This document shows, piece by piece, positions 44,471-53,306 of a DNA stretch of 64,000 nucleotides; the first letter of the stretch is position 1; every line of letters begins with the position of its first letter. Origin of the DNA: Paenibacillus beijingensis (GTDB taxonomy: Bacteria > Bacillota > Bacilli > Paenibacillales > Paenibacillaceae); the NCBI RefSeq assembly GCF_000961095.1, contig NZ_CP011058.1, forward strand, positions 2,013,001 through 2,077,000. Direction: 5' to 3'. The position numbers and the translations under genes were made by a program. Under the pieces are notes generated by a model. It was not told the DNA's origin. It did no database searches and saw only the letters and a list, made by a program, of their open reading frames with translations.

Positions 44471-45831
44471 TATCCGTCCCAGCCTTCCTCGGTCACACTC
44501 ACGATCGCTTCGGCCAAAATATCGGTCATGGCGTCAAGCTCGGCCTCGGTGCTCGCAAGCGGCGGAATGAAAACAATGACGTTGCCGAGCGGCCTCGTCA
44601 GCATGCCGAGCTCGCGGGCGCGCTTCGTCGTACGGACGCCGATCCGCTCCTCCCAATCGTAAGGCGCGCGCGACTCTTTATCGCGCACAAGCTCGATGCC
44701 GATCATCAGTCCCTGCTGGCGGATGTCGCCGACATGTCTGCGCGCAAGCAGCGGAGCCAGCTTCCGCTCCACAAACGATGCTTTCGTCCGGACGCCCTCG
44801 ACCATGTTCCGCTCTTCCATAAGCCGCAGGCTTGCGAGCGCGACCGCACAGCCAAGCGGATTACCCGTAAAGGAATGGCCGTGGAAGAACGTTTTCCGCT
44901 CCTCATAATCGGCATAAAAAGCGCCGTATACTTCGTCCGTCGCCAGCGTCACCGCGACCGGCAAATATCCGCCGGTCAGCCCTTTGCCGACGACCATCAA
45001 ATCGGGCGCTACCGCTTCGAGATCGCAGGCGAACATCGCTCCCGTGCGGCCGAAGCCGGTCGCCACTTCGTCGGCGATCAGCAGCACGCCGTACTCGCGG
45101 CACAGCGCCGCGATTTCGCGCAGGCAGCCCGGCGGCATCACAATAATGCCGCCGGCTCCTTGCACGATCGGCTCCACAATGAGCGCCGCAATCTCCTCCG
45201 CCCGCGTCTGCAGCAGCAGCCGCAGCGCGGACAGTGTCTCCTCCATCGCCGCAGCGGCGCCACCTTCATGGCGGTAGGCGTTCGGATACGGGATCAGGTG
45301 CGGCTTGAACAGCAGCGGACGGAACGTTTCGTGATAGAGCGGGATGGCGCCGACACTGACCGCGCCGATCGTATCGCCGTGGTACGCCTCATTCATCGAG
45401 ACGAACGCCGTTTTGCCGCACACCCCTTTGTTCCGCCAATATTGAAACGCCATCTTGAGCGCTATTTCGACGCCGGTCGCTCCGGAATCGGAGTAGAATA
45501 CTTTCCGCAATCCTTTCGGAGCGATCCGGACCAGCTGCTCCGCGAGCTCGATGGCCGGGACGTTAGCCATGCCGAGCAGCGTGGAATGAGCAACGCGCCC
45601 AAGCTGGTCCGTAATCGCCTCGTTCAGCTCCGGAACGTTGTGCCCGTGCACATTGAGCCACACGGACGAGAACCCGTCGTAATAGGCCCGGCCTTGAACA
45701 TCGTAAAGGAAGACGCCTTCGCCGCGTTCGATTATGAGCGGATCGGCGTTATTGTAGTCCTTCATTTGCGTAAAAGGATGCCATAAGTGAGCCTTGTTCA
45801 TGGCCGCAAGCCGTTCGTACTGCGCAGTCAC
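44470..45831 (-). CDS. bioA: BioA, adenosylmethionine-8-amino-7-oxononanoate aminotransferase
   Basis: A 453-residue class III aminotransferase, the first gene of the biotin operon. It contains HLWHPFTQMKDY near the start, YYDGFSSVWLNVHGH, the PLP-binding SDSGATGVEIALKMA, DEVATGFGRTG and the lysine-bearing VVGKGLTGGYLPVA. It moves an amino group from SAM to 8-amino-7-oxononanoate. Expression is set by the BirA operator 31 bases upstream. Confidence 0.95.
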   Translation of the reverse strand: MTAQYERLAAMNKAHLWHPFTQMKDYNNADPLIIERGEGVFLYDVQGRAYYDGFSSVWLNVHGHNVPELNEAITDQLGRVAHSTLLGMANVPAIELAEQLVRIAPKGLRKVFYSDSGATGVEIALKMAFQYWRNKGVCGKTAFVSMNEAYHGDTIGAVSVGAIPLYHETFRPLLFKPHLIPYPNAYRHEGGAAAAMEETLSALRLLLQTRAEEIAALIVEPIVQGAGGIIVMPPGCLREIAALCREYGVLLIADEVATGFGRTGAMFACDLEAVAPDLMVVGKGLTGGYLPVAVTLATDEVYGAFYADYEERKTFFHGHSFTGNPLGCAVALASLRLMEERNMVEGVRTKASFVERKLAPLLARRHVGDIRQQGLMIGIELVRDKESRAPYDWEERIGVRTTKRARELGMLTRPLGNVIVFIPPLASTEAELDAMTDILAEAIVSVTEEGWDG

Positions 45832-45861
45832 GAATGGTACCTCCTCTTCTGCCTTATGTAT

Positions 45862-45896
45862 TTGTTAACCAAATTAGAACCAAATAAGGTTAACAA
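45862..45896 (-). promoter_or_regulatory. BirA operator of the biotin operon
   Basis: TTGTTAACC and GGTTAACAA form a perfect inverted repeat with a 17-base spacer directly ahead of bioA. This is the known operator of the bifunctional biotin ligase-repressor BirA, which shuts off the operon when biotin is plentiful. The 45897-46190 gap holds otherwise only a TTAGCA-T-TGCTAA palindrome at 46008 and the promoter of the next gene. Confidence 0.92.
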
Positions 45897-46182
45897 TTAA
45901 TTGTGACCATTCTAGCAGAGCAAGGGCCGGCTGTAAATGAAATTTCGTAAGTAACGCTAAGCGCTAAGGGCGTGACCGGGATTTAATTCAAATTAACAAA
46001 GAAATACTTAGCATTGCTAAATATTACTCAGGGATACTCAGCCATCACGATGACCGGTTATGAACCGATTCCTTCCCGTTTTGTTTATCATTTTTGAAGA
46101 AAGACATAGGTTTTAAAAAGTGTCTAAAGTAATAGATGACGTGTCAATTATCGGGAGTTTAGTCGGATAGACAAAGAAGACT

Positions 46183-46193
46183 GGTTGGTATAA
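46183..46193 (+). promoter_or_regulatory. Extended -10 promoter of the small secreted protein gene
   Basis: TTGGTATAAT contains the TGnTATAAT extended -10 about 40 bases before the start codon. Confidence 0.55.
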
Positions 46194-46233
46194 TTTGTAT
46201 ATGTTACAAAAACTTGCAGAGGAGGATTTACAA

Positions 46234-46617
46234 ATGAAATTGAAGTTCAAGCTGCTGTTTACGGTTCTTCTTACTTTTACGGTCCCATTCATGTTTCCTT
46301 TTTCAGCTTTCGCCGGAGCAGGAGCATGGGATTACAAAGGCAGTTACTGGATGACGTATCAGAGCCCGACGATAAAATCCGGTGGAGGATACTTTCAAGC
46401 ATGTCTCTTAAGCAGCAGCGGCAGCGGCTACACGTTTACGCTTTATGAGGTTGACGAATCCGGAAATCCGCCTGAAACTGTGGGCACAGCTTTCATATCC
46501 AAAGGCAGCTGCAAAACCTTCTACGTGAACAACTATGTGGACGGTACTAACGATCAGGCGGAGCTTGTCTTATTTAAGGGAAACGATTCCTATGTAAAAG
46601 TAAGTTTCTATGATTGA
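46234..46617 (+). CDS. Small secreted protein of unknown function
   Basis: A 127-residue product with a standard signal peptide (basic MKLKFK, hydrophobic core, cleavage near SAFAGA, residues 24-28). The mature ~100 residues are beta-rich, with Tyr/Ser/Gly and two Cys (QACLLSS and GSCKTFY) that could form a disulfide. GAGGAGG lies 8 bases before ATG 46234; the 13-codon upstream extension is not needed. I do not recognise the family. The gene ends ten bases before the bioD fragment. Confidence 0.7.
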   Translation: MKLKFKLLFTVLLTFTVPFMFPFSAFAGAGAWDYKGSYWMTYQSPTIKSGGGYFQACLLSSSGSGYTFTLYEVDESGNPPETVGTAFISKGSCKTFYVNNYVDGTNDQAELVLFKGNDSYVKVSFYD

Positions 46618-46626
46618 TTCAACTAA

Positions 46627-46790
46627 CCGCTCGGCATCGGTCTCGCCGCGGCCAAGCGGCGCGCCCGACTGCACCGGCTTCCAGACGCCGGTGCAGTCCT
46701 TCGGCGCGCAGCGCGGCGGCGAGAGCCGCCGTCACAACCGTCTTGCCGACGCCGGTGTCGGTGCCGGCTACAAAAATGCGTCTGTTCCCA
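46627..46790 (-). pseudogene. bioD fragment (decayed partial copy)
   Basis: About 135 bases (46627-46762) are nearly identical to the intact bioD (44105 onward), covering the start of the enzyme. A 2-base deletion (GCCGG-TGCAG versus GCCGGCCTGCAG) shifts the frame. Farther toward 46790 the DNA differs but still encodes RRIFVAGTDTGVGKT in the same frame. No start codon and no C-terminal two thirds remain, so it is not functional. Confidence 0.85.
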
Positions 46791-46941
46791 TCAGGAGCGG
46801 GAAGCCGATGCGGAAACTCTTCCGCAAGGAAAACAGGTCATGCCGCTCATGATGGGACGGCTACTACCGGTACGATCCAAACGATCAACCGGAACGGGGC
46901 TGCAATGGTCAATCATGGATCCTGACCGTAATTTTCATCGC

Positions 46942-47717
46942 CTAAAGCTGAATATCAGCGATTGCATATAAAACTGCCGATCCGCTCATCTTTACTCGAT
47001 CTCCGAAAGATTTGCAGTATAACGTTCCGCCGCGTCTGGAAAGCTGACTTGCCACCATTTCATCCTTTCCTAGACGTTTTGCCCAGTATGGGATGAAATT
47101 ACAATGTGCAGAACCGGTGACAGGGTCTTCATTCACATTCAATTTCGGGAAAAAGCACCTGGAAACAAAATCGTATGTTTCGCTTTTGGCAGTAATTAAA
47201 ACGCCCAAACCATCCTGTAATTGTGCCAGCTTAGGAAAATTGGGGGCAGCATTTTGGACATCGTCTTCCTTTTCCAGTACAAACAATAAATCTCTGCCCA
47301 GATAGGTTTCAATAGGCCTTACCCAAGGGCTTCGACCATTTGCTCTGTCAGCGTAAATTGTTCGGGCATGATGCTCGGGAAATCCATTTCATAAAGGTCC
47401 CCTTTTTTTACGACAACAAGTTCCCCGCTAATTGTTTGAAACTTGATTTGCTCTACATGAGGTTCATAATAGTTGGCAATAACATACGCTGTTGCCAAAG
47501 TAGCATGGCCGCAGAGGTCAATCTCTCCCCCGGGAGTAAACCATCTGAGACGATAGCCGTCCCCCTCTTTCACAGCAAATGCCGTTTCGGAAAGATTGTT
47601 TTCAATAGCAATGTTTTGCATCGTATCATCTGAATGCCATTTCTCCATGATGCAGACACCAGCAGGATTTCCTTCAAACAAGTTCTCGGCAAACGCGTCT
47701 ACGACGTAATATTTCAT
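46942..47717 (-). pseudogene. PhzF-family isomerase-like gene with a frameshift
   Basis: Two frames together encode a complete ~260-residue PhzF/YddE-like protein. N-terminal part (47717 to about 47319): KYYVVDAFAENLFEGNPAGV, the catalytic-type ETAF and LRWFTPGGEIDLCGHATL. C-terminal part (to 46942): NEDPVTGSAHCNFIPYWAK. They are out of frame around 47315-47320, where CTTGGGTAAGG would read through if it had one more G (GGGG). Either a real frameshift in a G run or a sequencing error. AAGGAGG precedes ATG 47717. Divergent from a MocR regulator. Confidence 0.85.
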
Positions 47718-47840
47718 TGGTATAACCTCCTTGTTTTTATCCAAACTTAACCATGTTGATTTTCTTCTCTCACACCGGAGTTGTCTCGTTTAAAATGTTA
47801 TAATGTATTTGCTCGACAATGTTATTTTATATCGAAACCA

Positions 47841-47871
47841 TATATAACACTCAACACCTTTATATAACACT
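47841..47871. promoter_or_regulatory. Direct-repeat operator between phzF and MocR genes
   Basis: TATATAACACT occurs at 47841-47851 and 47861-47871, exactly 20 bases (two helical turns) apart, just before the MocR ribosome site. Likely bound by the MocR protein itself. Confidence 0.6.
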
Positions 47872-47885
47872 TAAAGGAGATCAAT

Positions 47886-49364
47886 ATGTACTTTGAAATT
47901 CAACGCAATGCTGAAATTTCACTTTCCAAGCAAATATATCTCTCTATAGTTGACCAAATCCGATCAGGATTTCTGCAAGAAGGAATGCAATTACCTTCCG
48001 TACGCGATCTTTCGAAACAGCTTGAAGTGAGTTTGGTTACCGTCGTGAAGGCATACAACGAATTGGAACAAGACGGTTTTATTAACTCCGTTCAAGGAAA
48101 AGGAACATTCGTCAATGCGGAACGAAAAGCGGCAGCGGATACACAAACGGAGGCTCTTCCATTTAATTGGCAGCTATCTGTTCAAAATTATTTACCTCGA
48201 TCCCAGTTTGCCCGTTTTCATCATGTCCCGGAAAAAATTCACCTCTCGTCCTCCATGGTTGATCCCGGACTTCTCCTTAATCGACCTCTGGAGCGGGAGA
48301 TTCAGCAAATTCTTTCCGAAAACCCAAAAATTTTTTCTCAATATGGAGAGATTCAAGGGGATTCACAACTTAGAAATGCAATGTATGAGTATTTAAAAAA
48401 AGCTGAAGTTCCTGCTGAACCGGATAACCTATTAGTTACGAATGGTTCACAGCAAGGAATCGATCTTATTGCCCGTACCTTTATCGGACCAGGTGATGTA
48501 GTGGTGATGGAAGCCCCCACTTATCCGGGAGCGATTGATGTTTTTCGGGGGAGAGGGGCTACAATACTCACCGTGCCTGTTGATCATAGCGGGATGCGAG
48601 TAGATATTCTTCAACATTTATGCGACAAGCATAAACCAAAAATTATTTATACCATTCCTACTTTTCATAATCCGACAGGTGTTGTTATGACTTCCAAACG
48701 CCGCAGGCAGATTCTTGATCTGGCTCAAAGCATCCAAAGCATTATTATTGAGGACGATCCATGGAGTGAAGTTTATTTTAATAAAAAACCGCCGGCTGCC
48801 ATTAAAAGTATGGATCATTACGGTCATGTCATCTACTTGAAGGGTTTAAGCAAAACACTTGCGCCAGGCTGCAGAATCGGAATATTAGCCGCTTCCGGTT
48901 CCATATTCAATCGTCTATTGGCAGCCAAGGCAAATGCTGATTTAGGAAGTCCTTTGCTTACACAAAAAATACTATTGCCGTTTATCCAATCTAAAAAAAT
49001 GACCGATCATATGAAAAAACTAAGAACGGCTCTGAGGATAAGACGCGATTTGGTTCTTGATTTACTTTCACAACATTCGCCTGACGGCGTATCATGGGTA
49101 ATCCCGGAGGGGGGATTAAACCTATGGATCAGTCTTCCTTCTTGGATCGATACTAATCTCCTCTTATTGGAAGCGAAAAAGCAGCATCTATCCTTTTTAC
49201 CCGGGTCGGCATGTTATCCTGTCGAGCAAGAAAATCATCATTTACGATTGAGTTACTCTTACATGAGCGAGCAACAATTGCACCAAGGAGTTACAACATT
49301 ATGCAGCATACTCCATTCCGAAATATCGTCAAAAAAATTGCATGACCACTCGCCCTATTTTTGA
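47886..49364 (+). CDS. MocR-family (GntR plus aminotransferase-like) regulator
   Basis: A 492-residue MocR protein. GntR winged helix in residues 5-75 (LPSVRDLSKQLEVSLVTVVKAYNELEQDGF); the aminotransferase-like part has NGSQQGIDLIARTF, IPTFHNPTG, IIEDDPWSE and the PLP-lysine segment LKGLSKTLAPGCRIG. AAAGGAG is 6 bases from the ATG. Its DNA is clearly more AT-rich than neighbouring operons, as is the divergent phzF, suggesting acquisition together. The phzF gene is the natural target. Confidence 0.92.
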   Translation: MYFEIQRNAEISLSKQIYLSIVDQIRSGFLQEGMQLPSVRDLSKQLEVSLVTVVKAYNELEQDGFINSVQGKGTFVNAERKAAADTQTEALPFNWQLSVQNYLPRSQFARFHHVPEKIHLSSSMVDPGLLLNRPLEREIQQILSENPKIFSQYGEIQGDSQLRNAMYEYLKKAEVPAEPDNLLVTNGSQQGIDLIARTFIGPGDVVVMEAPTYPGAIDVFRGRGATILTVPVDHSGMRVDILQHLCDKHKPKIIYTIPTFHNPTGVVMTSKRRRQILDLAQSIQSIIIEDDPWSEVYFNKKPPAAIKSMDHYGHVIYLKGLSKTLAPGCRIGILAASGSIFNRLLAAKANADLGSPLLTQKILLPFIQSKKMTDHMKKLRTALRIRRDLVLDLLSQHSPDGVSWVIPEGGLNLWISLPSWIDTNLLLLEAKKQHLSFLPGSACYPVEQENHHLRLSYSYMSEQQLHQGVTTLCSILHSEISSKKLHDHSPYF

Positions 49365-49424
49365 TGTCAATCAGATGTAGAAAAATATAAATTTTTGGAG
49401 GCGGTGAGCGATTTTGCGGATGAT

Positions 49425-49473
49425 AAAAAAACAGCGGTGGACCAGGACGTTATTTTGTCCCAGTCCACCGCTC
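49425..49473 (-). terminator. Terminator after metQ
   Basis: AGCGGTGGAC pairs with GTCCACCGCT with an inner GGAC/GTCC pair, then seven T on the minus strand. Confidence 0.8.
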
Positions 49474-49479
49474 TTTATT

Positions 49480-50328
49480 TTACTTCGTCATCCATTCCGG
49501 CTTCGAGAAGCCTTTGAATTGGTCGTCGATCGTGGCCACAAACTCCGGCGATTCGATCGCTGCCTTCAAATCTTTCGCGAACTGGCTGTCGATATCCTTC
49601 GTGTTGACCGCGACGATGTTGCGGTATTTTTCCTGCATGTTTTCCAGCTTCACGGCGGATGTCAAATCCATCTTGGCCGCAAGCGCGAAGTTGCCCGGCA
49701 CAACCGCCAGATCGGTGCTGCCGACCGTCCGCGGTAGCTGTGCCGCCTCAAGCGGCTTCACGACGAGTTTCTTCGGGTTCTGGTCGATGTCCTGCTCGGA
49801 AATTTTGGACGGATCGGCGTCTTTTTTGAGCGTCACGATTCCAAAATCCTGCAGCATGAGCAGCGCGCGGTACAGGTTGGCCGGATCGTTCGGAACGGCC
49901 AGCTGACTGCCTTCCGCAATTTCGTCAATCGATTTGAACTTGTTTGAGTACAGCCCCATCGGTGCGGTCGGCACGCTGATGACGTCTTTCAGATCGAGCT
50001 TGTTGTCGGCCGAAAACTTTTGCAAATAAATGACGTGCTGGAACAGGTTCGCATCGATCGAGCCGTTCGCCAGCGCCTTGTTCGGCTGCACGTAGTCGTT
50101 GAATTCCACCACTTCAATCGTATATCCTTTTTTCTCCAAAATCGGGGCGATCGCTTTGCTGACCATGTCGCTGTATGGACCGGCCGTCGCGCCGATCTTC
50201 AGCGCTTTCTTCTCCGGGCTTCCGCCCTCGGAAGCTGCGCCGTTCTGGCTTGCGTCTTTGCCGCCGCAGCCTGCAAGCACCGTAAGTACGAGTGCCATCA
50301 TCATCAAGAGTGTAATCGACTTTCTCAT
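49480..50328 (-). CDS. metQ: MetQ, methionine-binding lipoprotein
   Basis: A 282-residue NlpA/MetQ lipoprotein; the lipobox is TVLAGCG at residues 15-21. Body motifs are KIGATAGPYSDMVSKAIAPILEKKGY, VVEFNDYVQPN and SIDANLFQHVIYL. It binds methionine, probably L or D, for the MetNI importer. Start ATG 50328 after AAGGAG; the longer frame would overlap metI. Confidence 0.93.
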   Translation of the reverse strand: MRKSITLLMMMALVLTVLAGCGGKDASQNGAASEGGSPEKKALKIGATAGPYSDMVSKAIAPILEKKGYTIEVVEFNDYVQPNKALANGSIDANLFQHVIYLQKFSADNKLDLKDVISVPTAPMGLYSNKFKSIDEIAEGSQLAVPNDPANLYRALLMLQDFGIVTLKKDADPSKISEQDIDQNPKKLVVKPLEAAQLPRTVGSTDLAVVPGNFALAAKMDLTSAVKLENMQEKYRNIVAVNTKDIDSQFAKDLKAAIESPEFVATIDDQFKGFSKPEWMTK

Positions 50329-50374
50329 TTGCTTGTTGATCTCCTTTTTTCCATGCACAGTATGGTATTTCATC

Positions 50375-51034
50375 TCAACGTTTATCGACTTTGCGCGCCG
50401 CCCAGTCACCGATCAATTGAATGATTTGGACGAGTACGATGAGCACAACAACCGTTGTAAACAACACTAGATTATCGTAACGGTAATAGCCAAAGCGGAT
50501 CGCCAGGTCGCCGATCCCGCCGCCGCCGACCGTACCGGCCATCGCCGAGTAGCCGAGCAGACTGATTGCCGTGATCGTCAGCCCGGAGATGATGCCGGAC
50601 TTAGCTTCGGGCAGCAGCACCTCGCGGATGATAAGCCACGGCTTCGCGCCCGCCGCCACCGCCGCTTCAATGACGCCTTTGCTGACTTCCCGCAGCGAGG
50701 CCTCCACCAGCCGGGCGTAGAACGGAATCGCCGCCACCGACAACGGCACCGCCGCCGCCGTAGGACCGATCGTCGTGCCCAGAAGACCCTGTGTTACCGG
50801 CAGCAGCAGTACAAGCAGGATCAAAAACGGAATCGAACGGACCAGATTCGCCACAAAACCTAACAGCACATTGAAGGCACGGTTTTCAAAAAACAGCCCG
50901 CGGTCGCTGATAAACAGCAGGATGCCGATCGGAATGCCGGCCAAGATCGACAGGAACAGCGAGATGCCGACCATATACAACGTCTCATTGAAAGCTTTTA
51001 CCATCTCCGGCAGCAGCCCGAGAATGTCATTCAC
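50375..51034 (-). CDS. metI: MetI, methionine ABC importer permease
   Basis: A 219-residue permease with five hydrophobic segments. The ATPase-docking loop is EAAVAAGAKPWLIIREVLLPEA, and FVANLVRSIPFLILLV is a family mark. It overlaps metN by 8 bases and is followed by metQ. Confidence 0.93.
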   Translation of the reverse strand: MNDILGLLPEMVKAFNETLYMVGISLFLSILAGIPIGILLFISDRGLFFENRAFNVLLGFVANLVRSIPFLILLVLLLPVTQGLLGTTIGPTAAAVPLSVAAIPFYARLVEASLREVSKGVIEAAVAAGAKPWLIIREVLLPEAKSGIISGLTITAISLLGYSAMAGTVGGGGIGDLAIRFGYYRYDNLVLFTTVVVLIVLVQIIQLIGDWAARKVDKR

Positions 51035-52043
51035 GGTTCATCACCTCCACGCCGCAGTTCCGTCCGAGTAAATATTGAATCGCGTGATCGATCTCAACCG
51101 GACTTCCCGTTACTTCCATAATGAATGTGCCGAGCGGCTTGTCTCCGATATATTCGATCTTGCCGTGCAAAATATTCGCCTTGATTCCGCTCGCCTTCAG
51201 CAAGTCGTTTACGATCGCCTGCTCGGCTGCCTCATCGCGGAACAATACTTTCACGACTTTTCCGGCCGGATCGAGCTTGTCCCATAATTTCGGCGGCAGC
51301 TTGAATTCCAGCGTATTCTGAATAAATTCTTTCGTGAGCGGCTGCACCGGATTGGCAAAAATATCGTAGACTGCGCCTTCCTCGATGATTTGGCCGTTCT
51401 GCATAATGGCAACCTGATGGCACAAATCCTTCACCACTTCCATCTCGTGGGTGATGAGCACGATCGTCAGATCAAGCTTCCGGTTAATTTCCCGCAGCAG
51501 GGCGAGAATCGACTGCGTCGTAATCGGATCAAGCGCCGATGTCGGCTCGTCGCACAGCAGCACCTGCGGCTCGTTCGCGAGCGCCCGCGCGATCCCGACC
51601 CGCTGCTTCTGGCCGCCGCTCAGCTGCGCAGGATAGTGATCGGCATGCTCGTCCAGTCCCACCAGGTGAAGCAGCTCCGTCACCCGCTTGCGGATGTCGG
51701 CGGCCGGCTTGCCGGCGGCCTTGAGCGCAAATGCGACATTGTCGAACACCGTCTTGCTGCTGATGAGATTGAAATGCTGAAAGATCATGCCGATTTTTTG
51801 GCGGGCGATCCGCAGCTCCTCTTTCGAAAGGACGGTCAAATCGACGTTGTCCACCACGACCCGGCCCGACGTCGGCTTCTCCAGCAGATTGATGCAGCGC
51901 AGCACCGAGCTCTTGCCGGCCCCGCTGTACCCGACGATGCCGAATATTTGTCCTCTTGGAATGGTCAAATTAACGTTGTCGACACCGGTGACGGTTCCCT
52001 TTTTCGTTTTATATTCCTTATGCAGCTCAATAAGCTGAATCAT
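51027..52043 (-). CDS. metN: MetN, methionine ABC importer ATPase
   Basis: A 338-residue ATPase: Walker A GYSGAGKSS, signature LSGGQKQRVGIA, Walker B VLLCDEPTSALD, then a C-terminal NIL/ACT-type regulatory domain (from about residue 260; VKVLFRDEAAEQAIVNDLLK) that senses internal methionine. GGAGGGG sits 6-7 bases before ATG 52043; the 18-codon upstream extension runs through the leader hairpin and is not used. Confidence 0.94.
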   Translation of the reverse strand: MIQLIELHKEYKTKKGTVTGVDNVNLTIPRGQIFGIVGYSGAGKSSVLRCINLLEKPTSGRVVVDNVDLTVLSKEELRIARQKIGMIFQHFNLISSKTVFDNVAFALKAAGKPAADIRKRVTELLHLVGLDEHADHYPAQLSGGQKQRVGIARALANEPQVLLCDEPTSALDPITTQSILALLREINRKLDLTIVLITHEMEVVKDLCHQVAIMQNGQIIEEGAVYDIFANPVQPLTKEFIQNTLEFKLPPKLWDKLDPAGKVVKVLFRDEAAEQAIVNDLLKASGIKANILHGKIEYIGDKPLGTFIMEVTGSPVEIDHAIQYLLGRNCGVEVMNRE

Positions 52044-52179
52044 GATTGTCCCCTCCAAGTAAAAACGCCCTTTCCATTTAGAAAAAGGCGTCACCATACG
52101 AGTACCTGTATCGATTATGACTGGGTTTCATCGGTTGACCTTATCTTGACCATAGGGTAAAAAAGATGAGTTTCACACA
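52044..52179 (-). promoter_or_regulatory. metNIQ leader with terminator, class unknown
   Basis: The 135-base transcribed leader ends in a terminator (GACGCCTTT...AAAGGGCGTTTTT) right ahead of the metN ribosome site. In its middle, CCGATGAAACCC (minus strand of 52123-52134) is identical to the conserved core of S-box (SAM-I) riboswitches, but the usual P1 and GGAGGGA parts are not seen. It looks like an attenuator; sensing of SAM is only a suggestion. Confidence 0.5.
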
Positions 52180-52185
52180 AACTAA

Positions 52186-52214
52186 ATCATACTATTCTAC
52201 TAGGTTATTGTCAA
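52186..52214 (-). promoter_or_regulatory. Promoter of metNIQ
   Basis: Minus strand TTGACA (52209-52214) and TATGAT (52186-52191) with a 17-base spacer. Confidence 0.8.
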
Positions 52215-52348
52215 TGATAGAATGGGAGCCGGGCGATCAAGTTTATTTTTCAAAGCGGCTTCTATAGCTTGTTCGATTTCGTTATAATATGGCAGTATGT
52301 ATTCCGGTCCGGCGGATTCGTAACTTAAACTTTATTTGGAGGCTGTAT

Positions 52349-52972
52349 ATGCAGAAAGAATCCCCTGCCAACGTCAAAATTATCAATGCCGATCCGAGCG
52401 CGCTCGGCTTGTTTGGACTTGCCATCGTTACGCTGGTGGCCTCTTCCCAGAAGCTCGGCATTACGTCCGGCTACAGCTATGTGATCCCGTGGGCGATTTT
52501 CCTGGGCGCATTCGCCCAGCTGTTCGCCTGCATCCAGGATTCCAAGCGCAACAATACATTCGGCACAACGGCTTTCGGCGCCTACGCGTTCTTTTGGTTC
52601 GCAACGGCGGTGAACTGGTTGATTAAGATCGGCGCTCTTGGCGCCCCGCTTGCCGAAGGAGCCGACGGCAATCAGCTCGGTTTTGCGTTTGCCGGTTATT
52701 TCGTGTTTACGCTGTTTATGACTTTAGGTGCGCTTGAAACGAACAAAGTGTTGATCATCATCTTTGTTCTGATCGATTTTCTCTTTCTCGGCCTTACGCT
52801 CGACGCATTCGGCATCGCGCCGCACCTGTTCCACGCCGTAGCCGCTTATGCGGAGCTGGGCATCGGAATCGTCTCGCTGTACGGCGCGGGCGCTTCTGTG
52901 CTGAACATCCATTTCGGCCGCACGTTTCTGCCCGTCGGCGCGCCGCTCGGCATCTTTAAGCCGAGACGCTAG
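52349..52972 (+). CDS. GPR1/FUN34/YaaH acetate transporter family protein
   Basis: A 207-residue protein with six hydrophobic segments. The ADPSALGLFGLAIVTLV start corresponds to the NPAPLGL motif of the family, with small changes. These channels or symporters take up acetate and succinate (SatP type). GGAGG before ATG 52349 decides the start; the frame extends 20 codons upstream. Divergent from metNIQ, own promoter with GTTATAATATGG near 52285. Confidence 0.85.
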   Translation: MQKESPANVKIINADPSALGLFGLAIVTLVASSQKLGITSGYSYVIPWAIFLGAFAQLFACIQDSKRNNTFGTTAFGAYAFFWFATAVNWLIKIGALGAPLAEGADGNQLGFAFAGYFVFTLFMTLGALETNKVLIIIFVLIDFLFLGLTLDAFGIAPHLFHAVAAYAELGIGIVSLYGAGASVLNIHFGRTFLPVGAPLGIFKPRR

Positions 52973-53137
52973 CCTTTTGCTGCCGTAATAGCGGCAGCTC
53001 CTCACCCCTTATATACGGAATGGGAACGGACAGAGAGTGCATATGCCGGACGAATGTACGCCATCCTCCGAACCACATCCTGACGAACAACCAAGGTATC
53101 GGCATCAACAACAGGTAACGCTTCACCGCCAGCTCAT

Positions 53138-53190
53138 AAACAATGCCCGCAAATTCGCGAATGCCGAAATTGCGGGCATTGTTCCATTTT
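53138..53190 (+). terminator. Distant terminator downstream of the acetate transporter gene
   Basis: AACAATGCCCGCAA and TTGCGGGCATTGTT form a 14-base perfect stem with inner ATTCGCGAAT, followed by CCATTTT. The rest of 52973-53300 shows no credible gene; a 72-codon frame there has no ribosome site. Confidence 0.7.
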
Positions 53191-53306
53191 CACCCGCCTC
53201 ATCAGTATATAAACAGATACTATATCACACGAATGTGCGTACTTCCGAAAAATGATTTATTCCCTATAATGGATCGTAGATTGCAAATGGGAAAGGATGT
53301 ATGCAC

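Noticed and set aside
44734..45786. Plus-strand frame of 350 codons opposite bioA
   Set aside because: Shadow of bioA, whose PLP motifs are all present.
46008..46020. TTAGCATTGCTAA palindrome
   Set aside because: Perfect but short and not placed at a promoter with a known regulator; kept only as a note in the BirA entry.
49414..49737. Plus-strand frame with GGAGGCGG upstream
   Set aside because: Despite a good-looking ribosome site it passes through the metQ terminator and then mirrors metQ.
53037..53255. 72-codon plus-strand frame
   Set aside because: No ribosome site, and it runs through a terminator hairpin.
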